Below, piece after piece: positions 20,386-29,316 of a stretch of 50,792 bases of DNA. Every line of letters begins with the position of its first letter. The stretch's first letter is position 1. The position numbers and the translations under genes are program-made. Location of the stretch: positions 1 through 50,792 of the forward strand of contig ONMI01000046.1 in assembly GCA_900318915.1 (NCBI GenBank), given 5' to 3'. Source of the DNA: an uncultured Prevotellaceae bacterium (lineage in GTDB: Bacteria; Bacteroidota; Bacteroidia; Bacteroidales; Bacteroidaceae). The notes under the pieces were generated by a model, which saw only the letters and a program-made list of their open reading frames with translations, had not been told where the DNA came from and did no database searches.

Positions 20386-23163
20386 ATGACGATGAAAAAG
20401 TATGCTTTGCTGGCTGTGTCGTTCCTGACAGCTGGCTTCAACGGTGTTTGGGCCAATACCGCCGATGAGTCTCTCATCTCGTTCCAGGACAGCAATGTCA
20501 AAACGGTCTGTATCGCCAATTGGGATGCCGATGGCGATGGTGAACTGAGCAAGGATGAGGCGGCCGCGGTCAGCAGCCTCGGCGATGCCTTCTCTGAAAA
20601 TGCCGAGGTGGTGAGTTTCAACGAACTCCAGTTCTTTACCGGACTCGAGACAATCGATGATTATGCCTTCTCCTTCTGTACCAGCCTGAAGGAGGTCGTA
20701 TTGCCCGAAGGCATCAAGACCATCGGGGAAAGCGCTTTCGACGGATGTGCCGCATTGAGTGGAATCATTATCCCGGAGAGCGTCACAAATATCGGTATAT
20801 GGGCCTTCAACGGATGTGCTGAAATCAAAACACTCAGTGTGCCGGCAAGCGTCGAGTCCATCGGCAGTTACGCCTTTGGCGATTGCGAGACGCTCGCCCA
20901 ACTCTCCTTCAGCGAGGGACTCCAGACTATCGGTGAGGGCGCTTTCCAGGATTGCCCGCTCCTCACGGAGGTGACACTGCCGGCTTCGTTGACATCACTA
21001 CAGTGGGGCGCTTTCTTCAATTGTAGTGCACTGGTGGCTGTCAACGTGCTGTTCAGAACACCGCTCGATATCGATGGCGCTACTTTCTCCAGCCGTGGGA
21101 GTGCCACCCTCACCGTTCCCAACGGATGCAAAGCGGCCTTTGAGAAGGCTCCTATATGGGGCGAATTCATGGCCATCGAGGAGGTGCCGCTCCACAATAT
21201 CGTCTTCGATGATGAGGCGGCAAAAGCTGTCTGTGTGCAGCATTTCGACACCGACGGCGACGGTGAACTGAGCATGGAGGAGGCGGCTGCCGTCACAACC
21301 CTCGGCAATGTGTTCGAGGGAAACAATGACATTCTCTCCTTCCACGAACTGCAGTACTTTACTGCAATTACCGAAATCAGCGCCGGTGCTTTTAGAAGAT
21401 GCTCCGAACTGCAGAGCATCACCTTGCCGGCTCAGGTCCGCACCATAGGCGATGCGGCATTCGTCGGATGCTACTCGCTCAGCGCCGTCAATGTGGTGGA
21501 GGATAATAATACTTTCGCTTCGGTCGATGGGGTCCTGTTCTCCAAAAACCTGCAAAAACTGGTGCTCTATCCCCTGTCGAAGGGGGTCGATTATGACATT
21601 CCTGAAGGTACGGTCACCATCGGAAGCTCTGCTTTCTATGGCTGTATGCTTACCAATGTCACCTTCCCCAGCAGCCTCGTCACTATCGAGGAGGATGCCT
21701 TCGCAGAGAGTCTGACATTGCAGGAGGTCATTCTGCCCGAAGGATTCACGACCCTGGGCGATCGGGCCTTCTTCCTTTGCTCCCAACTCACAGAGGTGTC
21801 GTTCCCGGCTTCGCTTACTTACTTCGGCGAAATGGCATTCGAAGGGTGCGATGAAATCAGACAGGTCTACAGCTACATGCTCGCTCCCATGCCTATTCCC
21901 GGCGATGCTTTCTCCGGTGTGGTCTTCGAGAATGCGGTCCTGCATGTGTCTATGCAGAAAACGGCGCTCTACCAGAACACGGACGGATGGAAACTGTTCA
22001 CCCACATCGTCGATGACCTGAATAGGGTGGAGGATACCATGGTGGCGACTGTCGGTGATGTCGAGATCCATGCGGGAGGCACCGCACAGGTCACCGTTAG
22101 CCTCAGCAACGGCAGCGCCGTGCTCAATGGCTATCAGTTCAGTCTCATGCTGCCTGAGGGCTTCTCGCTGGCCAAGGATGAGACAGACGCTTTTATCTAT
22201 GAACTTACCGACCGTTATACGGATGCTGGCGCTATGGAGCTCTCCATCCAGGAGTCTGAAGGCCTTTACCGTATCGAGTGCCGCGCCCAGGGCTCCGAAA
22301 CCCTTACTGGGTCGGAGGGCGGATTGCTCACGCTCTCCATCCAGGCGCAGGAGAATCTTGAAGAAGGCGATTTCCAGGCCAGTATCTCCAACTTCAGCTG
22401 CAGCTATATCTATGAGGTGTCGCTGCCGGCCGATGATACGGCTTTCACCATCCATGTGGTGGGATTCAGACAGGGCGATGCCAATCATGACGACTTGGTC
22501 AACGTGACCGATGTCATGACGGTCATCAACCATGTGCTGGGCCGATACAATGCTGCTTTCTTTGCCGAACAGGCCGATTGGAATACTGACGAACGGGTCG
22601 ATGTGGCCGATGCCATGGGCATTGTGAAGCATATCCTCACCACGTCGGCCGAAATGCCGGCCAGTTCGCTGCTCTCCCTGTCCGATGGCTTGCAGTTCAC
22701 GGCCGATGAGGAGGGATGCCTGCTGGCCGTCGACCATCTCGGCGACTATTCGGCTTTCCAGATGGAGGTGGCGCTGCCTGAGGGCGCTTCACTGCGTGAT
22801 GTGCAACTTTGCGAGGAAGCCTCTGCCGGACATAGCGTACGGTTCAACAGACTCGACAATGGTCATTATAAAGTGGTGGCATTCAGCATGAATGGAAAAC
22901 AGTTCCAGGGCGATGCCTCCAGACTCCTGCGCTTCACGGTGGAGGGAGCAACGGCAGGCCAGGTGGCTCTGACCGATATCCAGTTCACCAATGCTGATCT
23001 CAACACCGTCGGATTCCGCGATGTCCAGACGGCTACCGATGGCATCAGCAGCGTGAAGGCTCCTGCGAACGACACACCTGTCTACAACCTCCAGGGTCAG
23101 AAGATGGATGCTGCCCATAAGGGCGTCTATATCAAGAATGGCAAGAAATATATTCGGAAATAA
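20386..23163 (+). CDS. BspA-type leucine-rich-repeat protein with cohesin-like and dockerin modules
   Basis: 925-aa predicted surface protein. A signal peptide (MKKYALLAVSFLTAGFNGVWA) sets the start at 20386 or at the ATG two codons later. Order of modules: an EF-hand-like loop DADGDGELSKDE (about residue 47); BspA/LRR_5 repeats (about 80-270, IGEYAF-GC-L pattern); a second loop DTDGDGELSMEE (about 288); more LRR_5 repeats (320-545); a cohesin-like beta domain (about 555-695, LNGYQFSLMLPEGFSL); a type I dockerin with two calcium loops, DANHDDLVNVTD and DWNTDERVDVAD (about 697-755); and a C-terminal tail VYNLQGQKMDAA...GVYIKNGKK, a T9SS-type sorting signal. BspA proteins bind host or microbial surfaces; that function is an inference here. 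First gene of an operon with the MBG protein (18-bp gap). Confidence 0.88.
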   Translation: MTMKKYALLAVSFLTAGFNGVWANTADESLISFQDSNVKTVCIANWDADGDGELSKDEAAAVSSLGDAFSENAEVVSFNELQFFTGLETIDDYAFSFCTSLKEVVLPEGIKTIGESAFDGCAALSGIIIPESVTNIGIWAFNGCAEIKTLSVPASVESIGSYAFGDCETLAQLSFSEGLQTIGEGAFQDCPLLTEVTLPASLTSLQWGAFFNCSALVAVNVLFRTPLDIDGATFSSRGSATLTVPNGCKAAFEKAPIWGEFMAIEEVPLHNIVFDDEAAKAVCVQHFDTDGDGELSMEEAAAVTTLGNVFEGNNDILSFHELQYFTAITEISAGAFRRCSELQSITLPAQVRTIGDAAFVGCYSLSAVNVVEDNNTFASVDGVLFSKNLQKLVLYPLSKGVDYDIPEGTVTIGSSAFYGCMLTNVTFPSSLVTIEEDAFAESLTLQEVILPEGFTTLGDRAFFLCSQLTEVSFPASLTYFGEMAFEGCDEIRQVYSYMLAPMPIPGDAFSGVVFENAVLHVSMQKTALYQNTDGWKLFTHIVDDLNRVEDTMVATVGDVEIHAGGTAQVTVSLSNGSAVLNGYQFSLMLPEGFSLAKDETDAFIYELTDRYTDAGAMELSIQESEGLYRIECRAQGSETLTGSEGGLLTLSIQAQENLEEGDFQASISNFSCSYIYEVSLPADDTAFTIHVVGFRQGDANHDDLVNVTDVMTVINHVLGRYNAAFFAEQADWNTDERVDVADAMGIVKHILTTSAEMPASSLLSLSDGLQFTADEEGCLLAVDHLGDYSAFQMEVALPEGASLRDVQLCEEASAGHSVRFNRLDNGHYKVVAFSMNGKQFQGDASRLLRFTVEGATAGQVALTDIQFTNADLNTVGFRDVQTATDGISSVKAPANDTPVYNLQGQKMDAAHKGVYIKNGKKYIRK

Positions 23164-23181
23164 TAAAAAACTATCAATACA

Positions 23182-24540
23182 ATGGGACGCAAACTTTTTT
23201 ATTTGTTGCTGTCATGGATGCTGCCTTTGACGGTTTGGAGTGCCGGTGAGACACCTGCTCTTACAGCCGAGGTGACGGAATCAGCGGCCGGTAAAGGTTA
23301 TGATTTCGAACTGGCTGTCGGACTGAATAATGGCGACTTGCTCCTGAATGGCTATCAGTTTAAAGTGGAATTGCCGGAAGGAATCTCCCTGGCTTTCGAC
23401 GATGAGAAAGGCGACTACTGCTTTTCTCTGGGAACTCGTTACTCCAACAGCGCTAATGTTGAGGTGGCGGTGGAAAAAGCTGGCGAAACTGCTTATCAGG
23501 TGGTCTGCTACTCGCTCACCAATGAGACCATTGCGGGCAGTGAGGGCTGTATCCTGACATTGGGACTGAAAAAGGATGCTCATGCCGCCCCCGGTGACTT
23601 TACGGGTAGATTGACGGCTATCGCATTGAGTGCCGATGAGGGCGCCAGCATACAGGCTGAGGATGTGTCCTTCACGGTCACCATCCCTGAACCTGAGCCC
23701 ATTACGCTCCGAGTAACCAGTGTCTCGCGTCTCTATGGCGATGAGAACCCGGCATTCGAATATACCGTCGAGGGGGGCGAACTCGTTGGAACCCCCGTCA
23801 TCTCCTGCGAGGCCACACCTACTTCGCCCGTGGGCGAGTATGAAATCAAAATCGAGGCCGGAACAGTTGAAAACCCGCTTGTCACCTACGTCAGCGGCAC
23901 ACTGACCGTAGAAAAAGCTCCGCTCACCATCAGCGGCGGCGAATACACCATGAAGCAGGGTGACCCGCTTCCCGAACTCCAGGCTGTTTTCGTCAAGAAC
24001 GACGAGACGGCCGAGGTGCTCACCGCGCAGCCGGTGCTCACCACCGAGGCTACCTCCACCTCTGCTCCGGGCGCTTATCCCGTGGTGGTAAGCGGTGCCG
24101 AGGCGCAGAACTACGAAATCTCCTATGTCGTCGGCTCCATCACCATCACCGAGGCCGATGCTATCACGGTGCGTGTGAACAGTGTCTCGCGTCTCTACGG
24201 CGAAGAGAACCCGACATTCGAATACAACGTTGAGGGCGGCGAACTCGTAGGCGCTCCCGTCATCTCCTGCGAGGCCACGCCGACTTCACAAGTGGGCGAG
24301 TATGAAATCAAAATCGAGGCCGGCACGGTGGAGAATTTCAATGTGACGTATGTTGGCGGCACACTGACCGTAGAAAAAGCTCCGCTCACCATCAGCGGCG
24401 GCGAATACACCATGAAGCAGGGACGGCGAGACGGCCGAGGTGCTCACTGCGCAGCCGGTGCTCACCACCGAGGCTACCTCTGTCTCCGACTTGGGCGAGT
24501 ATCCTGTCAAAGTAAGTGGCGCCGAGGCGCAGAACTATGA
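23182..24540 (+). pseudogene. MBG-repeat surface protein, 5' part of a frameshifted gene
   Basis: This frame holds a signal peptide (MGRKLFYLLLSWMLPLTVWS), a cohesin-like domain (about residues 25-170) homologous to that in the preceding protein (shared LLNGYQFKVELPEGISLAF, GSEGCILTLGLK), and about one and a half MBG (bacterial Ig-like) repeat pairs with motif SRLYGDENPAFEY and LTISGGEYTMKQGDPLP. Near 24423 about 44 nt of a repeat are missing compared with the unit at 25311-25380. The frame then changes and runs into nonsense until the stop at 24540. The rest of the protein continues in another frame from about 24427 to 26563, so both parts were one gene of about 1,130 codons. Confidence 0.85.
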
Positions 24541-26563
24541 AATTTCTTATGTCGACGGTAAACTGACTATCATAGCTGCCGATGCCATCACGGTGCGTGT
24601 GAACAGTGTCTCCCGCCTCTATGGCGATGAGAACCCGACATTCGAATACACCGTCGAGGGCGGCGAACTCATTGGAACCCCCATTCTTTCTTGTCTGGCC
24701 ACGCCGACTTCGCCCGTGGGTGAATATGAAATCAAAATCGAGGCTGGTTCGGTGGCGAACTTCAACGTTACGTATGTCAGCGGCACACTGACCGTAGAAA
24801 AGGCTCCGCTCATCATCAGCGGCGGCGAATACACCCTGAAACAGGGCGACCCGCTTCCGCCATTCAAGGCTGAATATGAGGGCTTCAAAAATGGTGAGTC
24901 CTTCGATGTGCTTATCCAGCAGCCGGTGCTTACCACCGAGGCTACACCGGCTTCTCCTCTGGGCGAGTATCCGGTGGTAGTAAGCGGCGCCGAGGCGCAG
25001 AACTATGCCATCACCTATGTCAACGGCAAACTGACCATCATCGAGGCTGATCCTATCACCGTGCGTGTGCACAACACTTCACGCCTCTACGGCGATGAGA
25101 ATCCGTGGTTCGAGTTTACCGTCGAGGGCGGTGAATTGAAGGGTGCTCCCGTCATCTCCTGCGAGGCCACACCTACTTCGCCCGTGGGCGAGTATGAAAT
25201 CAAGGTAGAGGCCGGCACGGTGGAGAACTTCAACGTGACGTACGTCAGCGGCACGCTGACCGTGGAAAAAGCGCCGCTCACCATCAGCGGCGGTGAATAT
25301 ACCATGAAGCAGGGCGACCCGCTTCCCGAACTGAAGGCTGTCTTCGAGGGCTTCAAGAACGGCGAGACCGCCGAGGTGCTCACCGTGCAGCCGGTGCTCA
25401 CCACCGAGGCCACTTCGGTCTCCGCCCTGGGCGAGTATCCGGAAATCTCTTATGTCGACGGTAAACTGACCATCATCGAGGCCGATGCTATCATGGTGAA
25501 AGCTATCAATGTGAAGCGTGAGTATGGTGAGGAGAATCCGAAACTTGAGTATACCGTATACGGCGGCGAACTGAGGGGCGAGCCTGTTATTACCTGCGTG
25601 GCCAATCCGTTCTCGTCGGTCGGTACCTACGACATCGTGGTGGAACCCGGCACGGTGGAGAACTTCAACGTCACCTATGTCAACGGTACGCTGACCGTCG
25701 AAAAGGCATCCCTCTTCATCAACGGCGGCCAGTACACCATGAAGCAGGGCGATCCGCTGCCCGAATTCAAGGCTGTGTACGATGGCTTCAAGAATGAGGA
25801 GACTCCCGAAGTGCTCATCGAGCAGCCCACGCTTTCTACCCTGGCTACTTCCGACTCTGCGCCCGGTGTGTATTCGGTTGTAGTTGAGGGGGCCATCGCC
25901 GACAACTATGAAATCTTGTATAGCTTGGGAACACTTACCATCACCGAGGCCGATCCCATCGTGGTGAGAGTCGTCAGTTGCTCACGTCTCTATGGAGAGG
26001 AGAATCCTGAGTTTGAATATACCGTCGAGGGCGGCGAATACAAGGGCGTGCCTGCCTTCACTTGTGCAGCCACCAAGGAGTCGCCGGTGGGCGAATATGC
26101 TATCGAAGTGGGTGAGGGTTCGGAGAAGAACTATAATGTCACCTACATTGGTGGCACCCTCACCGTGGAGAAGGCACCGCTCTTGGCTTATGTCGACAAC
26201 TACTCCAGAGAGTTCGGCGAGGAGAACCCGGTGTTCGTCATCCAGTACGACGGGTTCCGCAATAATGATACCGAAGAGTGTCTCGAGGTGGTACCCGTGG
26301 CTTCTACGGTGGCTACCGTCAACAGTCCAGCAGGTGATTATGAAATCGTGGTCTCCGGAGGCGTGGCGCAGAATTATGAGTTCTCTTATCAGAGCGGCAC
26401 ACTCACCATCATCCCGCAGTCGGGCATCGATAGCATCTCGGTCGACCATCCTGTCAATGTCTATACCATACAGGGCACGTTGGTTCGCCAGAACACCACA
26501 TCGCTGCAAGGCCTGCCCCGTGGCGTATACATCGTCGAAGGACGGAAAGTGACGGTGAAATAA
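24440..26563 (+). pseudogene. MBG-repeat surface protein, 3' part of a frameshifted gene
   Basis: Continuation of the gene starting at 23182. The first codon (GTG 24440) lies inside a repeat and is unlikely to be a real start. It carries four and a half more repeat pairs of about 155 residues, each with an A half (VSRLYGDENP-FEYTVEGGEL...NFNVTYVSGTLTVEKAPL) and a B half (ISGGEYTMKQGDPLP...VVVSGAEAQNYEISYV-GKLTI). It ends in a T9SS-like tail (VYTIQGTLVRQ...LPRGVYIVEGRKVTVK). One B half near 25438 has lost 11 residues in frame (GEYPEISY in place of GEYPVVVSGAEAQNYEISY). Loss of sequence between repeats is thus recurrent. The protein could still be made if the frameshift is an assembly error. 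Confidence 0.83.
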
Positions 26564-26585
26564 TAGCTCCTCTGCCTAAACGCCC

Positions 26586-27578
26586 ATGATACACAAAATG
26601 CGTATCTTGACCATCCTCTGTCCATCGCTGCTTCTCATTGCGGCCATGGGCGGAGGATGTGGCAGATATGTGGATACCCCTGCTCCGGACGACAGCACTG
26701 CTGTGTTCACACCGGCGCTCGATGTGGAACCCGACGATACCACCAAACTGATTGCGTCGCTCAGAGAAGCGGCTTATCTCTCAAGAGAGAAGGGCAGCAT
26801 GGACACGGCGTTCGTCTGTCTCGACAGCGCGCTCCAGATGTCGGTGTCGTCGGGCAAGTTCCGCGCAAGGCGCGAGGCGCTCACCATCGAGAATCTCCGC
26901 AGAGAGGGCAGCCTGGGACGTGACTTCATCTTCCTGCTCACCGTATTGGTGGTGGCGGCTTTCGCGGCTGTGGCGTCGCTCATCGAGTTTATACGCATCA
27001 AGAATGCCGACAATAAAAAACGGGCGGCACGCTTCCTCTCGCAAATACGTACAGGCGAACAGCAACTGGTGGAGATGGAACAGCACCACCAGATGGAAAT
27101 ACGTATCCTCGAGGGTAAACTGGCGCTCATGGAGGGCGACAACTCCCAGCTACGGCAGGATATCGCCGATGAACAGGCCAAACTCCAACTCTTGCAGGAG
27201 TACCGAAAGGAACGCGAGAATAAACGCGACAGCAAACAGAGACTTATTCGTGAGTCGGAACCGTACCGGAGGGCGTGTGCCCTCATCGAACAGGGACGGA
27301 GCCTCAACGATGCCGACTGGGAGGCGCTGCGCACCAAGGTCGAGGAGGTCTATCCTGCCTTCCGCGAGGCACTCTATGCCGACTATAAGCCGTCGCCGCT
27401 CGAATACAGGGTGTGCGTGCTCATCATCCTCGGTTTCAAACTGGTGGAGGTGGGGGCGCTGGCGCCTACCAGCAAACAGAATATCACGTCCATACGCAAA
27501 CGCATCATTCAGCATATCGGCGGACCTGCCATGCGGCCGGCCGACTGCGATACGTATCTCATGTCGCTCATCGAGTGA
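26586..27578 (+). CDS. Membrane-tethered protein with coiled coil and C-terminal HTH
   Basis: 330 aa. An N-terminal export signal ends in GGGC at residues 22-25 (a weak lipobox). A short periplasmic helical segment (about 50-110) follows, then a membrane segment (about 112-136, FIFLLTVLVVAAFAAVASLIEF), a long coiled coil (about 140-225) and a C-terminal helix-turn-helix-like region (about 265-315, LEYRVCVLIILGFKLVEVGALAPTSKQNITSIRKRI). The layout suits a one-component regulator that senses outside signals and acts on DNA from the membrane, a plan known in Bacteroidetes. It is 22 bp after the MBG gene and so probably regulates, or responds to, the surface proteins of its own operon. DNA binding is inferred from the helix pattern only. 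Confidence 0.7.
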   Translation: MIHKMRILTILCPSLLLIAAMGGGCGRYVDTPAPDDSTAVFTPALDVEPDDTTKLIASLREAAYLSREKGSMDTAFVCLDSALQMSVSSGKFRARREALTIENLRREGSLGRDFIFLLTVLVVAAFAAVASLIEFIRIKNADNKKRAARFLSQIRTGEQQLVEMEQHHQMEIRILEGKLALMEGDNSQLRQDIADEQAKLQLLQEYRKERENKRDSKQRLIRESEPYRRACALIEQGRSLNDADWEALRTKVEEVYPAFREALYADYKPSPLEYRVCVLIILGFKLVEVGALAPTSKQNITSIRKRIIQHIGGPAMRPADCDTYLMSLIE

Positions 27579-27621
27579 AAATATTGGCTCAGACTGCTGT
27601 CTGGGCCTTCTTTTTGCACTT

Positions 27622-27639
27622 TCGTACTTCTATCGTACC
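27622..27639. promoter_or_regulatory. TCGTAC direct repeat, candidate operator (second copy)
   Basis: TCGTAC at 27622-27627 and TCGTACC at 27633-27639, 11 bp apart, match the pair at 5913-5930 in sequence, spacing and distance to the following TATCTTTGCAGC box (38 against 37 bp). Confidence 0.5.
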
Positions 27640-27646
27640 CGATTCC

Positions 27647-27678
27647 TTGGTCGTTAACCCCTTGCAGACCTATCTTTG
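27647..27678 (+). promoter_or_regulatory. Promoter of a possible small RNA
   Basis: TTG at 27647-27649 and TATCTTTG at 27671-27678 with a 21-bp gap. Transcription would start near 27685, just before the structured region at 27730-27806, and no convincing coding sequence follows. The next gene has its own promoter at 27871-27901. Confidence 0.5.
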
Positions 27679-27729
27679 CAGCGTAGTTCGAAGGCAACTT
27701 CACTACCTCAGAATCTGCAACTCAGCGAT

Positions 27730-27806
27730 GTGCCCCAGCATCCTGTTCAGGCCAGGATGTCAAAGCAATTGCCTTTCAGCATTGGGGAAGGGCAATTGCG
27801 GGGCAC
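27730..27806 (+). ncRNA. Predicted three-way-junction RNA, family unknown
   Basis: Three perfect or near-perfect helices nest in 77 nt. P1: GTGCCCC (27730-27736) with GGGGCAC (27800-27806). P2: CATCCTG (27739-27745) with CAGGATG (27753-27759), 7-nt loop. P3: GCAATTGCCTTT (27765-27776) with 27788-27799, 12 pairs including one G-U, 11-nt loop. Linkers are 2, 5 and 0 nt. A promoter lies about 45 nt upstream. I do not recognise a known family, and it is not a tRNA. It could be a trans-acting small RNA, or a leader element of the SGNH/MBOAT operon if transcription reads through. P3 also contains GCAATTGC twice, so a DNA operator is an alternative. The rest of the 27579-27942 gap shows no further feature beyond the two promoters. 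Confidence 0.5.
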
Positions 27807-27870
27807 TTCCGCTCTTCGCTTCTCTTTCCCTTCCGATAGCTAAAACTGCGGAATATTCCTCCAGATTTAT

Positions 27871-27901
27871 TTTGTGAAACCGTCTTTTTTTACTACCTTT
27901 G
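27871..27901 (+). promoter_or_regulatory. Promoter of the SGNH/MBOAT cluster
   Basis: TTTG at 27871-27874, a 19-bp gap, and TACCTTTG at 27894-27901. Transcription would start near 27908, leaving a leader of about 35 nt before the ATG at 27943. Confidence 0.7.
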
Positions 27902-27942
27902 CCTAACTTTGTGCGATTTTCAAGCTCATAGACCTGACTGTT

Positions 27943-29316
27943 ATGCTCAATTCTTCTTGGAAAGTTTTCGTCCTCGTAGGCTCTGTCCTTACGGCACTAC
28001 TGCTCCTGCAGCTGGTGCCGCCGGTCAGTTTCCTCGGCTTGGAAACACGGCAGGTAGATATGGTGGGCGAGGTGATGAACCCGCCTGAGCCCAAGCCGGC
28101 CAAGAAGAAACATCATCCCCAAAAGACAACGGCACAGAAGGATAATTCTGTCTATCAGCCCGAAGGGGTCACACTCTTCGAGGATTTCTCCAACGGCGAA
28201 GAGGGTGGTCTCAACCACTTCCTGGCACTGCTTGCCGACAGCCTGCCTACCGACCGCACCGTGAACATCGCCTATTACGGCGACTCCTTTATCGAGGGGG
28301 ATATCCTCACGGCCGACTTGCGCGAAATGCTGCAGACCCGCTACGGAGGGGGCGGACCTGGATGGGTGGAGCCGGGACCTAACTTCGGCAGTTTCCGACC
28401 CACCGTCAACGTGTCGTGGTCCAATGTCTCTGAGCATGCTGTCGTCAACAGGGGCTTCATACCGGCCCTGCAGGGTCCGTCGCAACGCTATTACCTGCTC
28501 TCCAGATATGCTGCCTTCACGGCCAAGGCGTCTTCCAAGTATGAACACGCGGCGCAGTGGCAGCGCATGCACCTCTTCCTGCGCTCGCAGGTGCCTTCCT
28601 CCGTCATGTTCGGACCTTCACAGGACCGGATGACGGTCAAGCCCATCCTGCCCTCCGACGCCGTGCAGACGTTCGTGCTCAATGGGAGCTCGCGCAGTGT
28701 CACCTGCGGCTTCGGTGAGTCGCCAAGCAATATACAGCTCCTCGGAATCACCCTCGATGCGGCGAAGGGCATTGCGCTCGACAACTTCAGCATGCGGGGC
28801 ATACCGGGCCATTCGCTGGCTTACATGCCGCTCAACACCATGCAGCAGATAGCGCGCTACCGGCCCTATGACCTGGTTATCCTCCACTTCGGACTCAATG
28901 CTGTGGGGGCCAAATCGTCACAGGCCGAAGCGGAGGCGTATATCGGAAAAATGAAACAGGCCATCACCCACATGCGTGAGGCGTGCCCGGGGGCTTCCTT
29001 CCTCATTGTCAGCGTTTCTGACCGCGACCAGCGCTCGGCGCAGGGCATACATACCATCCCGCAGGTCAAACAGCTCGTGGCCCTGCAGCGCGCCATGGCG
29101 CAGCAACTCCATGTGGGATTCTTCAACCTCTTCGAGGCCATGGGAGGCGAGGGCAGCATGGCCGATTTCGTGAACAGGGGCGAGGCGAACAAAGACTATA
29201 CGCACCTCAACTTCAAGGGGGGCAAACGCCTGGCCGAACTGTATTATAAGGCCATCCTGGCTGGAGTGGAAAACTATAAGCGCCGCATGGATGCGGAGGA
29301 AGGAGACGACGAATGA
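27943..29316 (+). CDS. Membrane-anchored SGNH-family hydrolase/acyltransferase
   Basis: 457 aa. An N-terminal membrane anchor (residues 8-32) is followed by a Lys/Pro-rich linker with KPAKKKHHPQK. The SGNH catalytic elements are: block I YYGDSFIEGD with nucleophile Ser115; an oxyanion Asn in LHFGLNAVG (about 314); and the Asp/His pair in DYTHLNFKGG (about 417-420). An internal beta-rich insert (about residues 180-280) separates block I from the rest, as in the AlgJ/AlgX- and PatB-type partners of membrane O-acyltransferases. It ends in ATGA overlap with the MBOAT gene, so the two are coupled. It probably moves acyl groups on a surface glycan in the periplasm; the glycan is unknown. Confidence 0.85.
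   Translation: MLNSSWKVFVLVGSVLTALLLLQLVPPVSFLGLETRQVDMVGEVMNPPEPKPAKKKHHPQKTTAQKDNSVYQPEGVTLFEDFSNGEEGGLNHFLALLADSLPTDRTVNIAYYGDSFIEGDILTADLREMLQTRYGGGGPGWVEPGPNFGSFRPTVNVSWSNVSEHAVVNRGFIPALQGPSQRYYLLSRYAAFTAKASSKYEHAAQWQRMHLFLRSQVPSSVMFGPSQDRMTVKPILPSDAVQTFVLNGSSRSVTCGFGESPSNIQLLGITLDAAKGIALDNFSMRGIPGHSLAYMPLNTMQQIARYRPYDLVILHFGLNAVGAKSSQAEAEAYIGKMKQAITHMREACPGASFLIVSVSDRDQRSAQGIHTIPQVKQLVALQRAMAQQLHVGFFNLFEAMGGEGSMADFVNRGEANKDYTHLNFKGGKRLAELYYKAILAGVENYKRRMDAEEGDDE

Noticed and set aside
20998-22737. 579-codon open frame antisense to the BspA-like gene
   Set aside because: It mirrors the repeat structure of the plus-strand LRR gene and has no domain of its own.
27730-27806. tRNA-like fold
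   Set aside because: The length (77 nt) and a 7-bp closing stem suggest a tRNA, but there is no D arm, no anticodon arm of 5 pairs with a 7-nt loop in place, no T-arm GTTC sequence and no CCA end.
27413-27877. Open frame through the candidate RNA region
   Set aside because: It begins inside the HTH gene in another frame and shows no protein features; the nested helices better explain 27730-27806.
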